Part shown: in pieces, positions 1 through 11,517 of the stretch
How the letters are laid out: the number at the start of each line of letters is the position of its first letter
How positions within the stretch are numbered: the stretch's first letter is position 1
Origin: Irineochytrium annulatum
Lineage: Eukaryota > Chytridiomycota > Chytridiomycetes > Chytridiales > Chytridiaceae
Direction: 5' to 3'
DNA length: 47,259 bases
NCBI GenBank assembly: GCA_027600665.1
Contig: JADGJL010000079.1
Span: 1-47,259 of the forward strand
Translations under genes and position numbers: made by a program
The notes under the pieces: model-generated
What the model was told of the DNA's origin: nothing
What the model saw: the letters and a program-made list of their open reading frames with translations, nothing else
Databases searched by the model: none

Positions 1-2498
1 TCCCTATCCCCCTCCCCAGCGGCACATCCCTCCCTTTCACAAAGAGAGCTCGATCCGGGTGCACCCTTCCGGTCTCGGCACTGCCGGCCACCCTAAATCC
101 GCCGACCCTCTCACCCTCGCCTTGCAGCAGCCTCCTCGCCTCCAAGTCGTCCACCCACAAGACCGGTACCTCCACCTCGCACTCGCGCCAATACAGCCTC
201 GGTTCGCAGGTTGTCCGTCTGAATAACGTCGCCAGGTCGACCGTCTTTGGCAGCGGCGGTGGCACGTACGGTGGCTCGTCAGGCTGAACCGTCGCCGCTG
301 CCCCAGAGGAGGCCGCCGGTCCGGCTACACCGTTACCAGCGGGTGGGATCGATACCCCGATGGCGGATGATAGGGCATGCCGGAAGACTTGTGATCGGCC
401 GAGAATGGAGAGGCCGTTACCGGCGGAGCTCGGGCGGGCCGCCGTCGTCGACGGCGGCGCCGTAGAGGCTGGGGTGGCGCCAGAAGTGGCGCTAGTTGGC
501 GTCGGGACGGGCCTTGGGATCCGCGAGGGGTGCTTTGCCTCGTACTGCTCGATCTGAGCATGGGCGTCCTCCGGGGTCACAAAACTGCAAGAGAGGACCA
601 GACCCGTCTCAGGCGGGTATTGAACATTGTCGAACGCCTTCCGCGCCTCAGTGGCATTGGAGTCGTTTTCAAACTAAACGCATGCGTTAGGAAGTCACAA
701 CTAAAGGAAAGGTCTGGAAAAGGGATGCTTACAGTAATGAAACAGTGGGTCTTTATCTTGTCAATCCAAAAACTCTTAACGTCTCCAAACTCGGAAAGCT
801 TCTGCTTTAAGCTCCGTTCATTCAGTGGTCGGCGCAGATTCCGCATCACAATAGTGTTCGACGGCGGGTTGTTTCGCTCTGCAATCAGAAGTAAGTTACT
901 TTACAAATATTAATACAGTGCAATATATCCCCACCAGCAATAGTCCCAGCGGAAAGCGGTGGGTAGGCGCTTTTCAAGCTTCCTGCGCTACCAGGCGGTG
1001 TATGTTTCTTCGGCTGGTCGGAAGTCGCCGAAGTAACCGGTTCGTGCTGAGGGACATTGACTTTCAATTCGGTCTTCGGCTGCATAATTTGGTTAACAAG
1101 ACGCCTCTTTAAAAGGACTTACATTCTCCTTAACGCCCTTCGCCTCCGCATTGGTTTGCTTTCCCTCACTGATATCCTCAGTGCCAGTCACCAATTTCAC
1201 CTTTTTACCTGTTTCGTTATTTTCCTTACCCTCCTGATTTGATATCTCTGTACATCATTAGTAAATAAACGTCTTTTGATCCTACGTTTCCGCTTTTTCT
1301 CATTCGACGGGTCAGGTGTACGTTTGACGGCGGTAGCAAAATTCGACTCCACTTCCATATGATCTGCAATCCTGTTATAAGCATCCGAAGGAAAAAAGAA
1401 TACTACCTTCCACTTCAGGCTTCCCGCGATTAATATCGGCTTTGACGGACTTCGACGGCGACTTCTTCAGTTCTACAAATTGTGACGTCAGCAAGCGTAT
1501 TAATACCAAGGATTTACCAGTCTCGGAATTTGACGGAAATGGCTCGCGTTTTGGCGAGCTCTTGACGGGAGATGGCTCCCGTTTCGGCGACCCCTTCACG
1601 GGGGACGGCTCCTGATCAGAGGTTTTCGCCTTTTTCATTTCTAAAAAGTGATGCTTTAGCCAGCGATTCAGCTAAGCGACTTTTACCAGGCTCGAGCTTC
1701 GCAGGGGATGCCTCCCGCTTCGGCGAGGTCTTGATGGGGGATGGCTCCCGTTTTGGTGACGGCTTCGTGGGCGAAGGCTCCCGCAGCGACAAAGCCTTCG
1801 CGGGAGAAGGCTCCCGCAGCGACAAAGCCTTCGCGGGAGAAGGCTCCCGCTTTGGTGTCAACTTCGCTGCTTTTAAAAAAGTCGTTATAAGCGATGAACA
1901 AACGCACATGGACTTGCAAACAGACTGTACAAACCATTATCACATTTAGAGTCCAAGTTCGCATCGCTTCCTAGCAACTCATCTTTCTTCGGCGACTCCT
2001 TCTTCGGCGACTGCACTGGTGCATCATTCTTTGGCGACTGAGCTGGTGAATCTGCAGCGATGCGCAAAAAAGGTAAACCTCCAGCTGACAGTTAAATGTC
2101 CTACCTATATCAATTGCAACCTCGAGCTCCTCCTCCTGCTGATCCTCCGCAGCCTTCCTCCTGCCCCCGCGTCGCGCCGGCGTCTTGCCCTTCGCAGCCT
2201 TGGCCGGCGTCTTGCCTCTACCCCGCCCGCGACCCTTGGCGGCGACCGGTGCCTCCTCCTCCTCAATGCTCACCACAGGCTCGTCGTCGTTCGCATCCGC
2301 GGTCGCGACGTTTTCGACGGCCACATCCGCGGGGTGCGCTTCGGCGGCATTCGATTCGACAGCCTTCGCTTTGTCATCCTCCTCCAGGCGGGCGATAAAC
2401 TCCTTCTTGACTCTGAGGGACTTGTGGTCAATATTGCGGCGGGTGAGTTCCGCCTTGAGGGCGGCGACCGTCAGTGAACTCCAATCCGTTGAGCTCAT
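1..2498 (-). CDS. ACIN1: Acinus-like SAP/RRM/RSB splicing factor, C-terminus cut by window edge
   Basis: Acinus is the scaffold of the ASAP complex (Acinus, SAP18, RNPS1), which joins the exon junction complex in the nucleus. The start ATG at 2498 opens a SAP domain (residues about 1-40, motif VAALKAELTRRN), followed by an acidic, lysine-rich linker and many SPxK repeats. An RRM comes next (TIVMRNLRRPLNE, then FWIDKIKTHCFIT), and then an RSB-type motif (VDLATLFRR...PRLYW), which in Acinus binds RNPS1 and SAP18. I traced ten exons: 2498-2105, 2051-1935, 1866-1687, 1640-1518, 1472-1407, 1363-1286, 1247-1123, 1079-935, 878-733 and 673-1, about 682 residues to the edge with all junctions in frame. 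The order SAP-RRM-RSB is diagnostic of Acinus. The RSB is followed by a non-RS tail of at least 50 residues. No stop is seen, so the C-terminus is unknown. Exon limits are inferred from sequence alone. Confidence 0.87.
1773..1850 (-). repeat. 33-bp tandem repeat inside the Acinus-like gene
   Basis: Two identical 33-base copies (1773-1805 and 1806-1838) are followed by a 12-base partial copy (1839-1850). On the minus strand each unit encodes eleven residues of the pattern EPSPAKALSLR. Flanking units (EPSPTKPSPKR, EPSPIKTSPKR) are diverged relatives, so the array grows by whole codons without breaking the frame. The SPxK units look like proline-directed kinase sites; that role is inference. Confidence 0.9.
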
Positions 2499-2751
2499 AT
2501 TGTGCGCAGGCTTGGGAATTCGGCGAATTGACGAAGTCCTGAGGGGCTGGACAGGAGAGCTTTCAAGATACGAATTTTTTTGGTTCTTATGGCATTCGTC
2601 GTATTGCAATCAATTTATAAAGATACTTACCAAGAGAAGTAATACCAAGCAAAGACGTAGGGCATTCTCAAAACATTTACAGACTGCAAGCAAACTACAA
2701 AACGGATGAAGTCAAGCTGCAAACATGTCTGTGGAGGGCTACACCAGGATA

Positions 2752-5571
2752 TCAAATTCCGTAAGCAGCAATTAGCTGGTCCAACTCAGCACAGGCCTGC
2801 TTGCAATCAACCTTGCTTAAGGTTTGCACGCTGAGCCGAACTTTGTCCTCGCTCTATTGGAAACGAATAGGTCACCAGATGATAAGGAAATTGGCGTAAC
2901 CAAAAGCCGCACACCTGATAGCTCTCCGCCTTTGCCCTCACTTTAACCACCAGCTTGTTCCACATGGGCGCTTGGTTAGCCGCTTTAAAGGCAGCCTCCT
3001 TCCCCTAGATTTGTGCACATCAGCCATTAGCAGCAAAGAAAAAAAAAAAAAAGAAAAAGAAGCCTGCTGTTCCTTAGTTTACCTGTAAGTCAAACATGTC
3101 GTTGGCTGTTATCCCGAACATCTGCTCCGCTTGTTCGTTGAACAAAGAGAACCACGATTGTCCGGTATGATCCGTTAGGCAGACAGAGGCAATGTACCTG
3201 TGAGGGACGTACCAATGAGCCACACGCACATGAGCGAAGAGAGGAAGATGAAAAGCGAACCTGAACGTCGGGTTTGGGAAGGATTTGTTGCACTTTTCGC
3301 ACCGCCAACTGCCGTCACCGTCCTCAACCACTTTTTTGTTGCAGTCCGGGCTCCCGCATGCCGGGTAGAACATGTTCTTGTCCCGGACGAAACAGACGGT
3401 GCCCCTGAGCGAGAACCAATCCGGCTACAGCAAGGCATTCGATCAAAAAACGAAGGGAACACGCGTAGATTCAACGGAAAAACGCCAGACTGAGGATGAG
3501 GGTAGGCAAAGAACCCCACCTTCTCTCCGTGCCCGAGCCCCTCCTCAGTGATCTGTGATATCGTCTTGCACGCGTCAACCCTCGCCCCAACACCACCACT
3601 CCCGGCGGGACCGACGCCTCCCTGGGAGTACGTTTGGTAGTGGACAGATTGTCCCTCCAAGTCGTACCAACCCCTGAGCTGATGGGCCTCCGGCATATCG
3701 GGATTCACCTGCATTGTGGCCGCGCCGCCCATGCTGAGGCATCTCCCTCCAAAGTCGCCGACACGGGCCCCCTTCAACGCGAGGACGGGCTGATCTTGAT
3801 GGCTGAAGTTCTCGGCCTGGCGGCCCCAAAGCGTGAGTCGGACAGCGAAGTTCGACTCGTCGCAGATCAAGATATCACGCTTTGTAAGCTGTTGGCGTTA
3901 CAGGTCCAGATTTAGTGGCTCTCTTTCTGCCAGGTCGCAGACACATACCGCCTTGTTCGTGGTCTTGGACATCAACGTTGACGGCTCTTGAACTTCTCGA
4001 ACAACACCGATGACATCTGCCATTGGTATCGTCACTTTCATTTTCCGCTACAACAGGGTATGACTAAGTACGTACCAATCGTGGCGTCCTTCTCGAAATC
4101 ACCGAGATTGGAAAGCATTACGCGATTGACTCGAATCTTGGGCACATCACCGGCCTCTTCACACTAAAATCACTTTAGTCCAAACAGGAGAACTCTCGTC
4201 GACGGGACTTACCATCCTAACCTCTGTCGTTGGCTCTAGGGTCATTTCATAGTCGTTGTTTACACCACCGCTGAACTTAACTTTAAAATCAGATATAATT
4301 TTGAAGAGAAGAAATGATTTATCTAACCTTCCGGTTCGCGACCTTGATCGGGGCCTTCGAGATGTAAAACACCTGATTCTCTCTGAGAAGATCGTAGAAG
4401 GCGGTGACGGCATCGTTGAACCCGGTCGCTCGGATCTCACCCTGCGCGAGAAAGATTAGTCGGAGAAAAATTCACCCCCCTCCCTGCCATTGAATTCGAC
4501 CTGTACTCACAGTCTCATCCGCGAAAGTGACGCTAAATAGCCTTCCATCCCCTCTGGCGTTCGAGTAAGTGCGGATGTCGCTCTTTGCGACAACCCGCAC
4601 CTTTATCGTCCACCTATTGTAACAACCGCCGTTGAGCTCGCGTTGCACCCATACAAGGCCATCATGAATGTCCGCGGACCTCACCTGTTTTGATAAGGGC
4701 TTAAGCTCTTGATGGGAAACACGGCCACGTTCTCCTGTTGAAGTCGCGCACCCTGCCTGCCGCCGGGCATTCCGTTCATTTCCCCGCCGTGACCGCCACC
4801 GCCATATGCGTTCCCACCCCCGCCGCCGCCAATTTGCGCCAAGTTTAAAGGGCGGTTGCTGCTGTTGCCCTTGGTGTTGGTGTTGTTCATTAAACCGCCG
4901 CTACCGCCGCTCGCAGTCGCAGCCGCGACAGCGGTTAGATTGGCCCCACCTTCGTCGACGCCGCTCGTGACGTCTGTCGGGGACCCGAGGCGCGGGATGT
5001 CCTTTTTGTGCGGGGTGAGGCACTCGATAATGAGAAGAATGAGGATCCTAGAAAATAGCGTCAGGCACACCATCCGATTCGGGGACGCGCGACACTCACC
5101 GTTTCCCTGCGACTTCGTTGCAGATGTAGTGTTTTAGCATGATAATGCCGTGTCGGGCGATGGTCTCGTCCTCAATCATCGAGTTCATGGAGCTAGAGAG
5201 CATCGCTGGTCATGGCGAGAGCGTTAAGTACGCGTTTCCAAGCCAGTCCGCATCTTGCTCTGAATCATTCAAAAGGGTGAGAGAACACACCTTGCATAAA
5301 ATTAATTCCGTCAGATAGCATCACCCTATTCGACAAAGAATACCGTCAGCTTGAAATCGGCGGTGGTCGTGCGGAGGGGAAGGGGTCCATGACATCCTCA
5401 CCTGTATCTGTCTGGGGCGCTGCTCGAAGCCTCCGAGGCCAACTTCTTCATGCTGATGACCTGCAGGACGGGGTTCTCCATCGCCTTGACGGTCGTATCC
5501 GCGGTGGCCATGACGGAGCTAACGAAGCCATTGGAGAGGCTGCCGGCCGTGAATCCAACCGCGGATGCCAT
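2752..5571 (-). CDS. RPA1: Replication protein A large subunit (RPA70/Rfa1)
   Basis: This is the large subunit of the heterotrimeric single-stranded-DNA-binding complex used in replication, repair and recombination. The start ATG at 5571 opens an RPA-N (DBD-F) domain with the family motif [12 protein letters not shown], continued across introns as [10 protein letters not shown] and [14 protein letters not shown] glycine- and asparagine-rich linker (about 4690-4980) leads to DBD-A ([21 protein letters not shown]), DBD-B (VIGVVREVQ...[17 protein letters not shown]) and DBD-C. DBD-C holds the zinc ribbon as C-x4-C in YPACGSPDC and C-x2-C in WRCEKC. The C-terminal exons end with an AAYGI-like tail and TGA at 2752-2754. 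There are roughly a dozen exons. One intron near 3040 has a long T-rich tract on the coding strand. Domain order and length match RPA70 throughout, so the identity is secure; a few internal junctions are approximate. Confidence 0.95.
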
Positions 5572-6437
5572 CCTGCACAACGTTGTCCGACAATGAACGC
5601 CGTCAAATTACTTGACCTTCGTCTCCATTCTCAACAATCCTCGCATACTGTGAGCTGCCTTCTATCATATCGTATTACCGGTCACTCATGCACACGCTAG
5701 CAATTCTTGGGTTCATACGTTCTTAGTTGTCACGCGCGCGCGAACGCCTTTCATGTCCCGAATACACCGCTGGTGTCGGGCGGTTCGAGCCTGTAGGAAT
5801 ACAGCCCCCACCCCTGCTACCTGTATTCACATATTCACAGTACTGGGCGATACTGCGTGCGTTGCTACGGAGAGGATGCTAACGGTCTCGACCATCGGCT
5901 GTGGAGCCGCGACGCTAGCTGTCAGGATACTGCGATAAACCACGGTGCCAAATAAAAATATCAAAACCCAACGAGGAGTGAGCACTGCGACCACGGATCA
6001 GCTTCCAATGTTTCACGAATGACGTTCACGCCACTTTTGACACGGGCATTCAAGACAGCCCGTGGTCCTGACAGGTTCCAAAATGCCCAAACTCCGTTCT
6101 GGATCGCCCGCTGGCGATCTCGCCCGATCGCGGGCCCGTTCTGGTTTGATTCCATCGAGCAAAGGCCATCCCAACCCAACGTCGCCGACGTTTCGTGACA
6201 TTGGTGCTGAGGGTTTTAGCGAGATTTACGATCGGCATTTGGGAGTTAAAAGGATAACGAAACCACTCTTAAACGTCATCCGTCGCCCTTCTCGGCGGCC
6301 CTGCCCTCTTCCTGCACCCTCGCACCTCTTCTCGCCAGTACCCGATCTACCCGATCTCATCCACTCCAGTCGACTCGACGGAACTTCAAAAGTTTGCTTG
6401 AGCAGGCTCCAGCAACACTGCCCACCCACCGCCCATC
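5572..6437. promoter_or_regulatory. Divergent intergenic region between RPA1 and the CSC1-like gene
   Basis: About 870 bases separate two genes that point away from each other, so both promoters should lie here. I find no convincing coding sequence: the short frames have no recognisable motifs. A short alternating CG run sits near 5731-5742. A pyrimidine-rich stretch at about 6290-6360 precedes the CSC1-like start. No specific binding site can be supported. Confidence 0.4.
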
Positions 6438-9400
6438 ATGTCGACCCAGAATGCCAACGGAACCCCGGTCGTTAACACGACCGTGTCGGCGTTCGTGTCG
6501 GCCTTGGTTCTTAACGGAGGCATCGCCTTGGGTGAGTGGCCGACTTGATTCCCAGGGTCTTGCCCAGCGCGCCGCTCGGCCCCCACGCTTGGGGGACTGG
6601 TCGGCAACTGCTGCTGCAAGCCTCTGGACGTGATTCTCTTGCCCGACACCTTACATGCGAGTTGTTCTCTGTCGAGACTTCCAACCTCGCCCTTTGCCGT
6701 CATCCTCCACCGTCTCCGTTGCTAACCCTCCAATCCAGCTTTCGTTGCCATTTTCACCGTGCTGAGGCCTCGGTTCCCGAACATATATGCCCCTCGCACG
6801 AAGCTCGTGCCGGATTCCAATAAATCGCCGAAGCTTGCTACGGGGCTAGGAGGGTTTTTGGCTGCGCTTTCGACCCCGGATGGTACTTTGATCACTCGTG
6901 TTGGTGAGTAATGCTTTCACTTTCAATTGGCGCAGTATTCGGTTGACTAAGGAATGCATTAGGTCATGATGCGTTTGCCGTTATCTTCTACACCCGGTCC
7001 GCCGCCATCTTTTTCGGTGCCATGTCCTTGATAGGTTGGGCGATGCTGATCCCGGTGAACGTGACCGGAGGCAAAGGCTTGACCGGCCTCGATGCTTTGA
7101 CGTATGCAAATGTGGCCGATACCGACAAAGCCCGCTTTTGGGCTCCTTTGGTTATGCTGGTTATCATCACCCGTATGTTTGTTGTTACTTTTCCTCACCT
7201 TTGTAAGTCGTCTTACTGTATTGCGGTCTTTTTCTTTGTTCTAGTCGGCGTCAACTACTTCATCTTCCAGTCGATCGGCGTTGCTACTCAACTCCGGCAG
7301 CACTACTTGACCTCTAAGGACGTTGTCAGCTCTCTTGCCGCACGCACTCTTATGGTTCGCGATGTGCCCGAGTCCCTGCGCGACCCTAGCCGCCTCCAGA
7401 TGCTTTTCGATCGTATCCAGCCGGGTTCGGTCCGCTCCGTTATCGTCCCCCGCGGCGTCACTCGCGAGCTCATCTCGCTTTGGAAGAAGCGTCAGAATAC
7501 CCGCAACCAGCTCGAGGCCGCCGTCGGATCCTACATAAGCTCGGCCGCTAAGGAGGCCCATCTTGGCACCGAGGTCTCGGAGGAACACATTCCTCCCAAC
7601 CAGAGTCACGACGCCGGCGTCGACGGCATCAACGCCTCCAGGATCTCGGGCGACCCCGATCGTGGATGGCTTGTCACCGGCGGTACGCGAACCACCGGCT
7701 CCGAAGCTACGCTCTCCCACCTAGCGGATAACAAGCCCTATACGGAGCAAGAGCCGACCATGGACCACCCGGGCGCCGTGCAAGGCGCCGTCGCCTCGCG
7801 TCCTACGAAGTCGGCCGCTGGTGCCCCGCCCGCCCCTACTGTTGGCAAGCGGCCCGTATCGAAGAAGTTTTTGTGCGTCGGAGAGAGCAAGGACAAGATT
7901 CGCAAGTTGGCCGAGACCTATGACTCGGTAGATGACCGCATGCGCGAGATTCGCGAGTCGCGCGGCATCGTCAAGACGTTCAACACGCGCCACCAGGCCG
8001 CTACGCCTGCCGAGCTCGAGGCCGGTGGCCCGCCCCCGGCCACTGTGGAGGACGATCGTGCGGCCGAGCCGATGCCAACGGCCTTTGTCGTTTTCAAGGA
8101 CATCATGGGCCCCCAGGTGGCGAGGTCGACACTGATGTACGATGCGCCCGCTTCGATGGGAGAGCGTTACGCTGGCGTTGACCCGGATGATGTTGTTTGG
8201 GACAATATGCAGGGCAATGTGCTAGAAAGGCAAGGGAGGAGGAGTGCGACGCTGAGCGTCGTGACCGCCATGGTTATCTTCTGGTCGATCATCAGTAAGT
8301 TTGCACCGTCATTTTGCTCGGTTCTGCGCTAATCACATTAAAAAAAAAATTAGTCGCTGCCGTTAGTGCCGCCGCCCAACTCGGCAAACTCGAGGCCCTC
8401 ATTCCCGCATTGAAGACCGTCCTCGACAGCAGCCCGGCCATTGCCGGTATCATCGCTGGTATCTTGCCAACCGTTGTCGTCGCCGTCGTCATCTCGCTCG
8501 TCCCGACTTTCCTTCGTATGCTTTCGCGTCTCAGTGGCGTCGCTCTAAAGTCTCGGATCGAGCGCGACGTTTATGGCCAATTCTTTTTCTTTCAGGTAAA
8601 TTGCGGTCACTCCACCGTCTTGGAAGGTACACATGTTGACACTTTGAAACAGACTTTCAACATTCTCATCATCGTCACGGTCGCGAGCTCGGTCTTCACC
8701 GCCATCAAGTCGATTATTGACAGCCCCGCGAGTGCCGTTACGACTCTCGCTTCCGCTATGCCGAACGGCTCTGGCTTTTTTATCAACTACGTGCTCCTGC
8801 TCGGCCTTTCAGGCCCCTCCGGCGAGATTCTCCAGCTCGTTCCCCTTATCATTAAGCCGATCCTTGTGAAGCTCCTCGGCACCACCCCGCGCGCTCAGCG
8901 GTATGTTTTTCTCCGTGCGTTCCGTTCTTGTTACCCGTGTCATAATAATTTTATCATGTTGCAGGAATGCCCGGCTCCCCCCCGGTTTCACCTACGCTAC
9001 CGTGATGGCTAATCACGACTTCGTGGCCGTCGTTGGCCTCGTATACGCTGTCACGGCTCCTCTCATCCTTATTGTCGTTACCCTGTACTTCGGCTTTTAC
9101 TATGTCGTTTACATGTACCAACTTCAGTACGTGTACGTTCACCCGTTCGAGACCGGCGGCGCCTTCCTGTATTCGTCCTCAAAACACCTGTTCACCGGAT
9201 TGTACATTATGCGTAAGTGCCTTTTTGATAACGCGAAATATTGATGCTGAAGTATCGTTCAAAGTGGTCATTATGATCGTCCTCTTCTCGCTCTCCGGCG
9301 CCTTCTACCAACTCATCATTGCCGTTCTCCTCGTCGTACTTACGATCTGGTGCTCGATCCAGACCGCCCGCTTCGAGAACGTCATCAATCAGCTTCCGAT

Positions 9401-9785
9401 CAAGACAATTTTAGACGTTGAGGGTAACCCCGTCGAGGACTCGTCTGCTGTGCAGAAGCGCATACCATTCTTGGCCCGTGTGCTGCCCGGCCTCGAGCGG
9501 TCCGTCGAGGCCCCCGGCAACGTTAAGAACTTTGGCCTCAAGGACGTCGAGAGGTCCTTCACGTTCCCCGGTCCGATGGAGCTAGAGAACTACTTTGCCC
9601 ACCCGAGCGCCAACGTCACGAGGAACACGGTCTGGCTGCCCAAGTGCAACGTCGACGGTGTAATGGAGACCGTCGCGTACGACTTGAAGGATCTGGATGT
9701 TGACATCACCACCCGTGGCGCCGCCGTAGATGAGAAGGGCAGGGTGATAGTGTCTGAGGAGGCGATTGCAGCTAAGATTGAGTAG
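6438..9785 (+). CDS. CSC1/TMEM63/OSCA-family cation channel
   Basis: Members of this family are multi-pass membrane channels opened by membrane tension or osmotic stress. The start ATG at 6438 is followed by a short extracellular leader and a first hydrophobic segment (TVSAFVSALVLNGG) interrupted by an intron. The N-terminal three-helix block continues with AFVAIFTVLRPRFPNIYAPR, a hallmark of the family. A long hydrophilic cytosolic loop (about 7320-8230) begins with TLMVRDVPESLRDPSRLQ, the RRM-like part of the loop, and ends in TAFVVFKDIMGPQVA. The 7-TM channel core follows (TVVVAVVISLVPTFLRMLSRLSG; GFFINYVLLLGLSGPSGEIL; VYMYQLQYVYVHPFETGG). There are about seven short introns, for example acceptors before CTTTCGTTGCC and TCGGCGTCAAC. 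The protein is about 900 residues, normal for fungal CSC1. The stop is at 9783-9785. The substrate (calcium or other cations) is known from the family, not visible here. Confidence 0.92.
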
Positions 9786-11517
9786 TGAGTGTTTGATAGG
9801 CCATACGTTTTTTTTGGTTTGTGTTGGGGTTATTGCGTCGTATATTTGTTGTTTAGTCGAGCACTTCCATATTTGTAATGAATCGTCCTTCTTCTGATCT
9901 TGCTTTGGGTTTGTAATCTTCACGTTTGATTTTCTCATCGGAGCGCCGGAAGTTAATTTTGGTTCACGGCTATCTGTGTTAACCATTTTATTTGTCGATC
10001 ATTGAGGGGAAATTGTTATGGCTGGGTGACAAGATCTGCTATTTGTTTTTCCTCACTTTGTGATATCTAAAGAGTTTCTATATGGCCGCTTGTTGACTCC
10101 ATTTATGTTGGAATGACCTCTCGGTTTTGTCTCGTTTTGTTATCGACTTCGGTGTCTCGTCTTGGTCTTGCTTCGCGAGATTAGCAGCGCCGATGTCATA
10201 TGTACATGTTTAATTGAGATTGTTTTCTGCTTCTACATTTTCACTATTTTAATTTTCTCTTCGCATTGGCACAAGGTGAAAATCTAAGACATTCGTGATT
10301 TACTGGGATGAGTATCAAACTCATCTGTCCGGCTTGCATGGACCCAGGTGAGCTGGGCATCTTTGTGAGCGGTAGCTCATTCACGGCTTCAGATCGTCGC
10401 GCACATCCCGCTGCAGACGCTGCGCAACTCCATCAGGCTCAACCGTCGATGGTTCGCGACACCACATTTTTTTTTTTGGTCGCGTTATAAGGATTGCCTG
10501 CCCAGAGCTTGGACCAGGTCCCAACGGTGCGAGGATCCAGCTTGATGGCAATTGATCGCAACCCGGCATTGAGAAGCGATACTGCAGAGTCGAGCATACC
10601 GGCGGCATTACGTCCATAAAGTCGATCAGGCCTTGGTTTTCGCCTTCAGAGCTGTCATGACCCACCGCGTATCTCAGCAAAGAAAGGAGCTTAAGGCGCC
10701 TATTGAGACACTCGCGGACGTAACCTCCTCGTTCATCGTCATAAATTAGTGGTCCGCCAACGTGAGCACGCCACAGGACGGCGCGACGCCTCGATCGTAC
10801 CTTCTGAGCGAATTGAGGACAGGTGATATTACCCGCCCGCGACAGCACTTGAGATCTCCGCCTGAGGAGGCATTGTAAGATTTAAGTTCTATATCAGCTT
10901 CTATCGCGTTGCCAATCCGCTAGTGACAAGAGCTATGTGAGAGCGGTCTGTTTCCTACCCAAAATGAGAATACGTCAACGAGTATGAACCGCGGAAACGT
11001 CCTTCTACGCAAATGGACGCAACAAGGCCGCGAGCGTGCCGCCAAGAAATTAAACCTTGTTGTGAGCGCTGTATTCGGCTTTGGTGTTGAACTCGATGGG
11101 GCATGGACTACATTGTCGTCTTGAAGGCAGTACGGAGAGTAAAGAACCGTAACGTGCTCCGAATCTAACTGAGGGTTGGGGAGGTGGCGCGGACGGGTGG
11201 GCTCGCGTAAAATTGTTTGACTTGTAGCCATTAACATGCGAATACATATTTTATGGTTCAGGCATTTCAATAACCGATCAGAACTGAATTCACCTGGGGA
11301 TATTCTTACTTGTAGTACACTTTGATACGATCGCACAAATTGCTCTCTTTCCAGCTTCATGGCGAGTGAACAACCGTGTGCTTAAAAATTCTAAAGCTTG
11401 GTTATTTTCGGCGCCAAAAAATTGTATTTTCACATCAAAATGAAGGCAGCAAGATGAAGGCCTCCCAAGGCCGCTAATGTGAACCAAAAGCAACAAATCA
11501 TGGACATGCAGATACAA
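9786..11517. other. 1.7-kb stretch without a recognisable gene
   Basis: The stretch separates the convergent CSC1-like and CAP-lectin genes. The first 500 bases are T-rich 3' flank on the plus strand. Further on there are open frames of about 150 codons on the minus strand (near 10381-10848 and 10920-11360), but the first lacks an ATG near its 5' end and neither shows a domain, a signal peptide or family-like sequence. I cannot assign function. It could hold a lineage-specific gene or decayed sequence. Confidence 0.4.

Noticed and set aside
3040..3062. A-rich tract as a transposon tail or polyadenylation remnant
   Set aside because: On the coding strand of RPA1 it is a T-rich tract inside an intron, before the acceptor at the GGGAAGGAG exon, where a pyrimidine tract is expected.
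10381..10848. Minus-strand frame of 155 codons as a gene
   Set aside because: The frame opens with GTG, not ATG, and the translation shows no motif or compositional sign of a protein. Kept only as part of an unexplained stretch.
10920..11360. Minus-strand frame of 146 codons as a gene
   Set aside because: No recognisable domain, signal peptide or splice context; probably chance.
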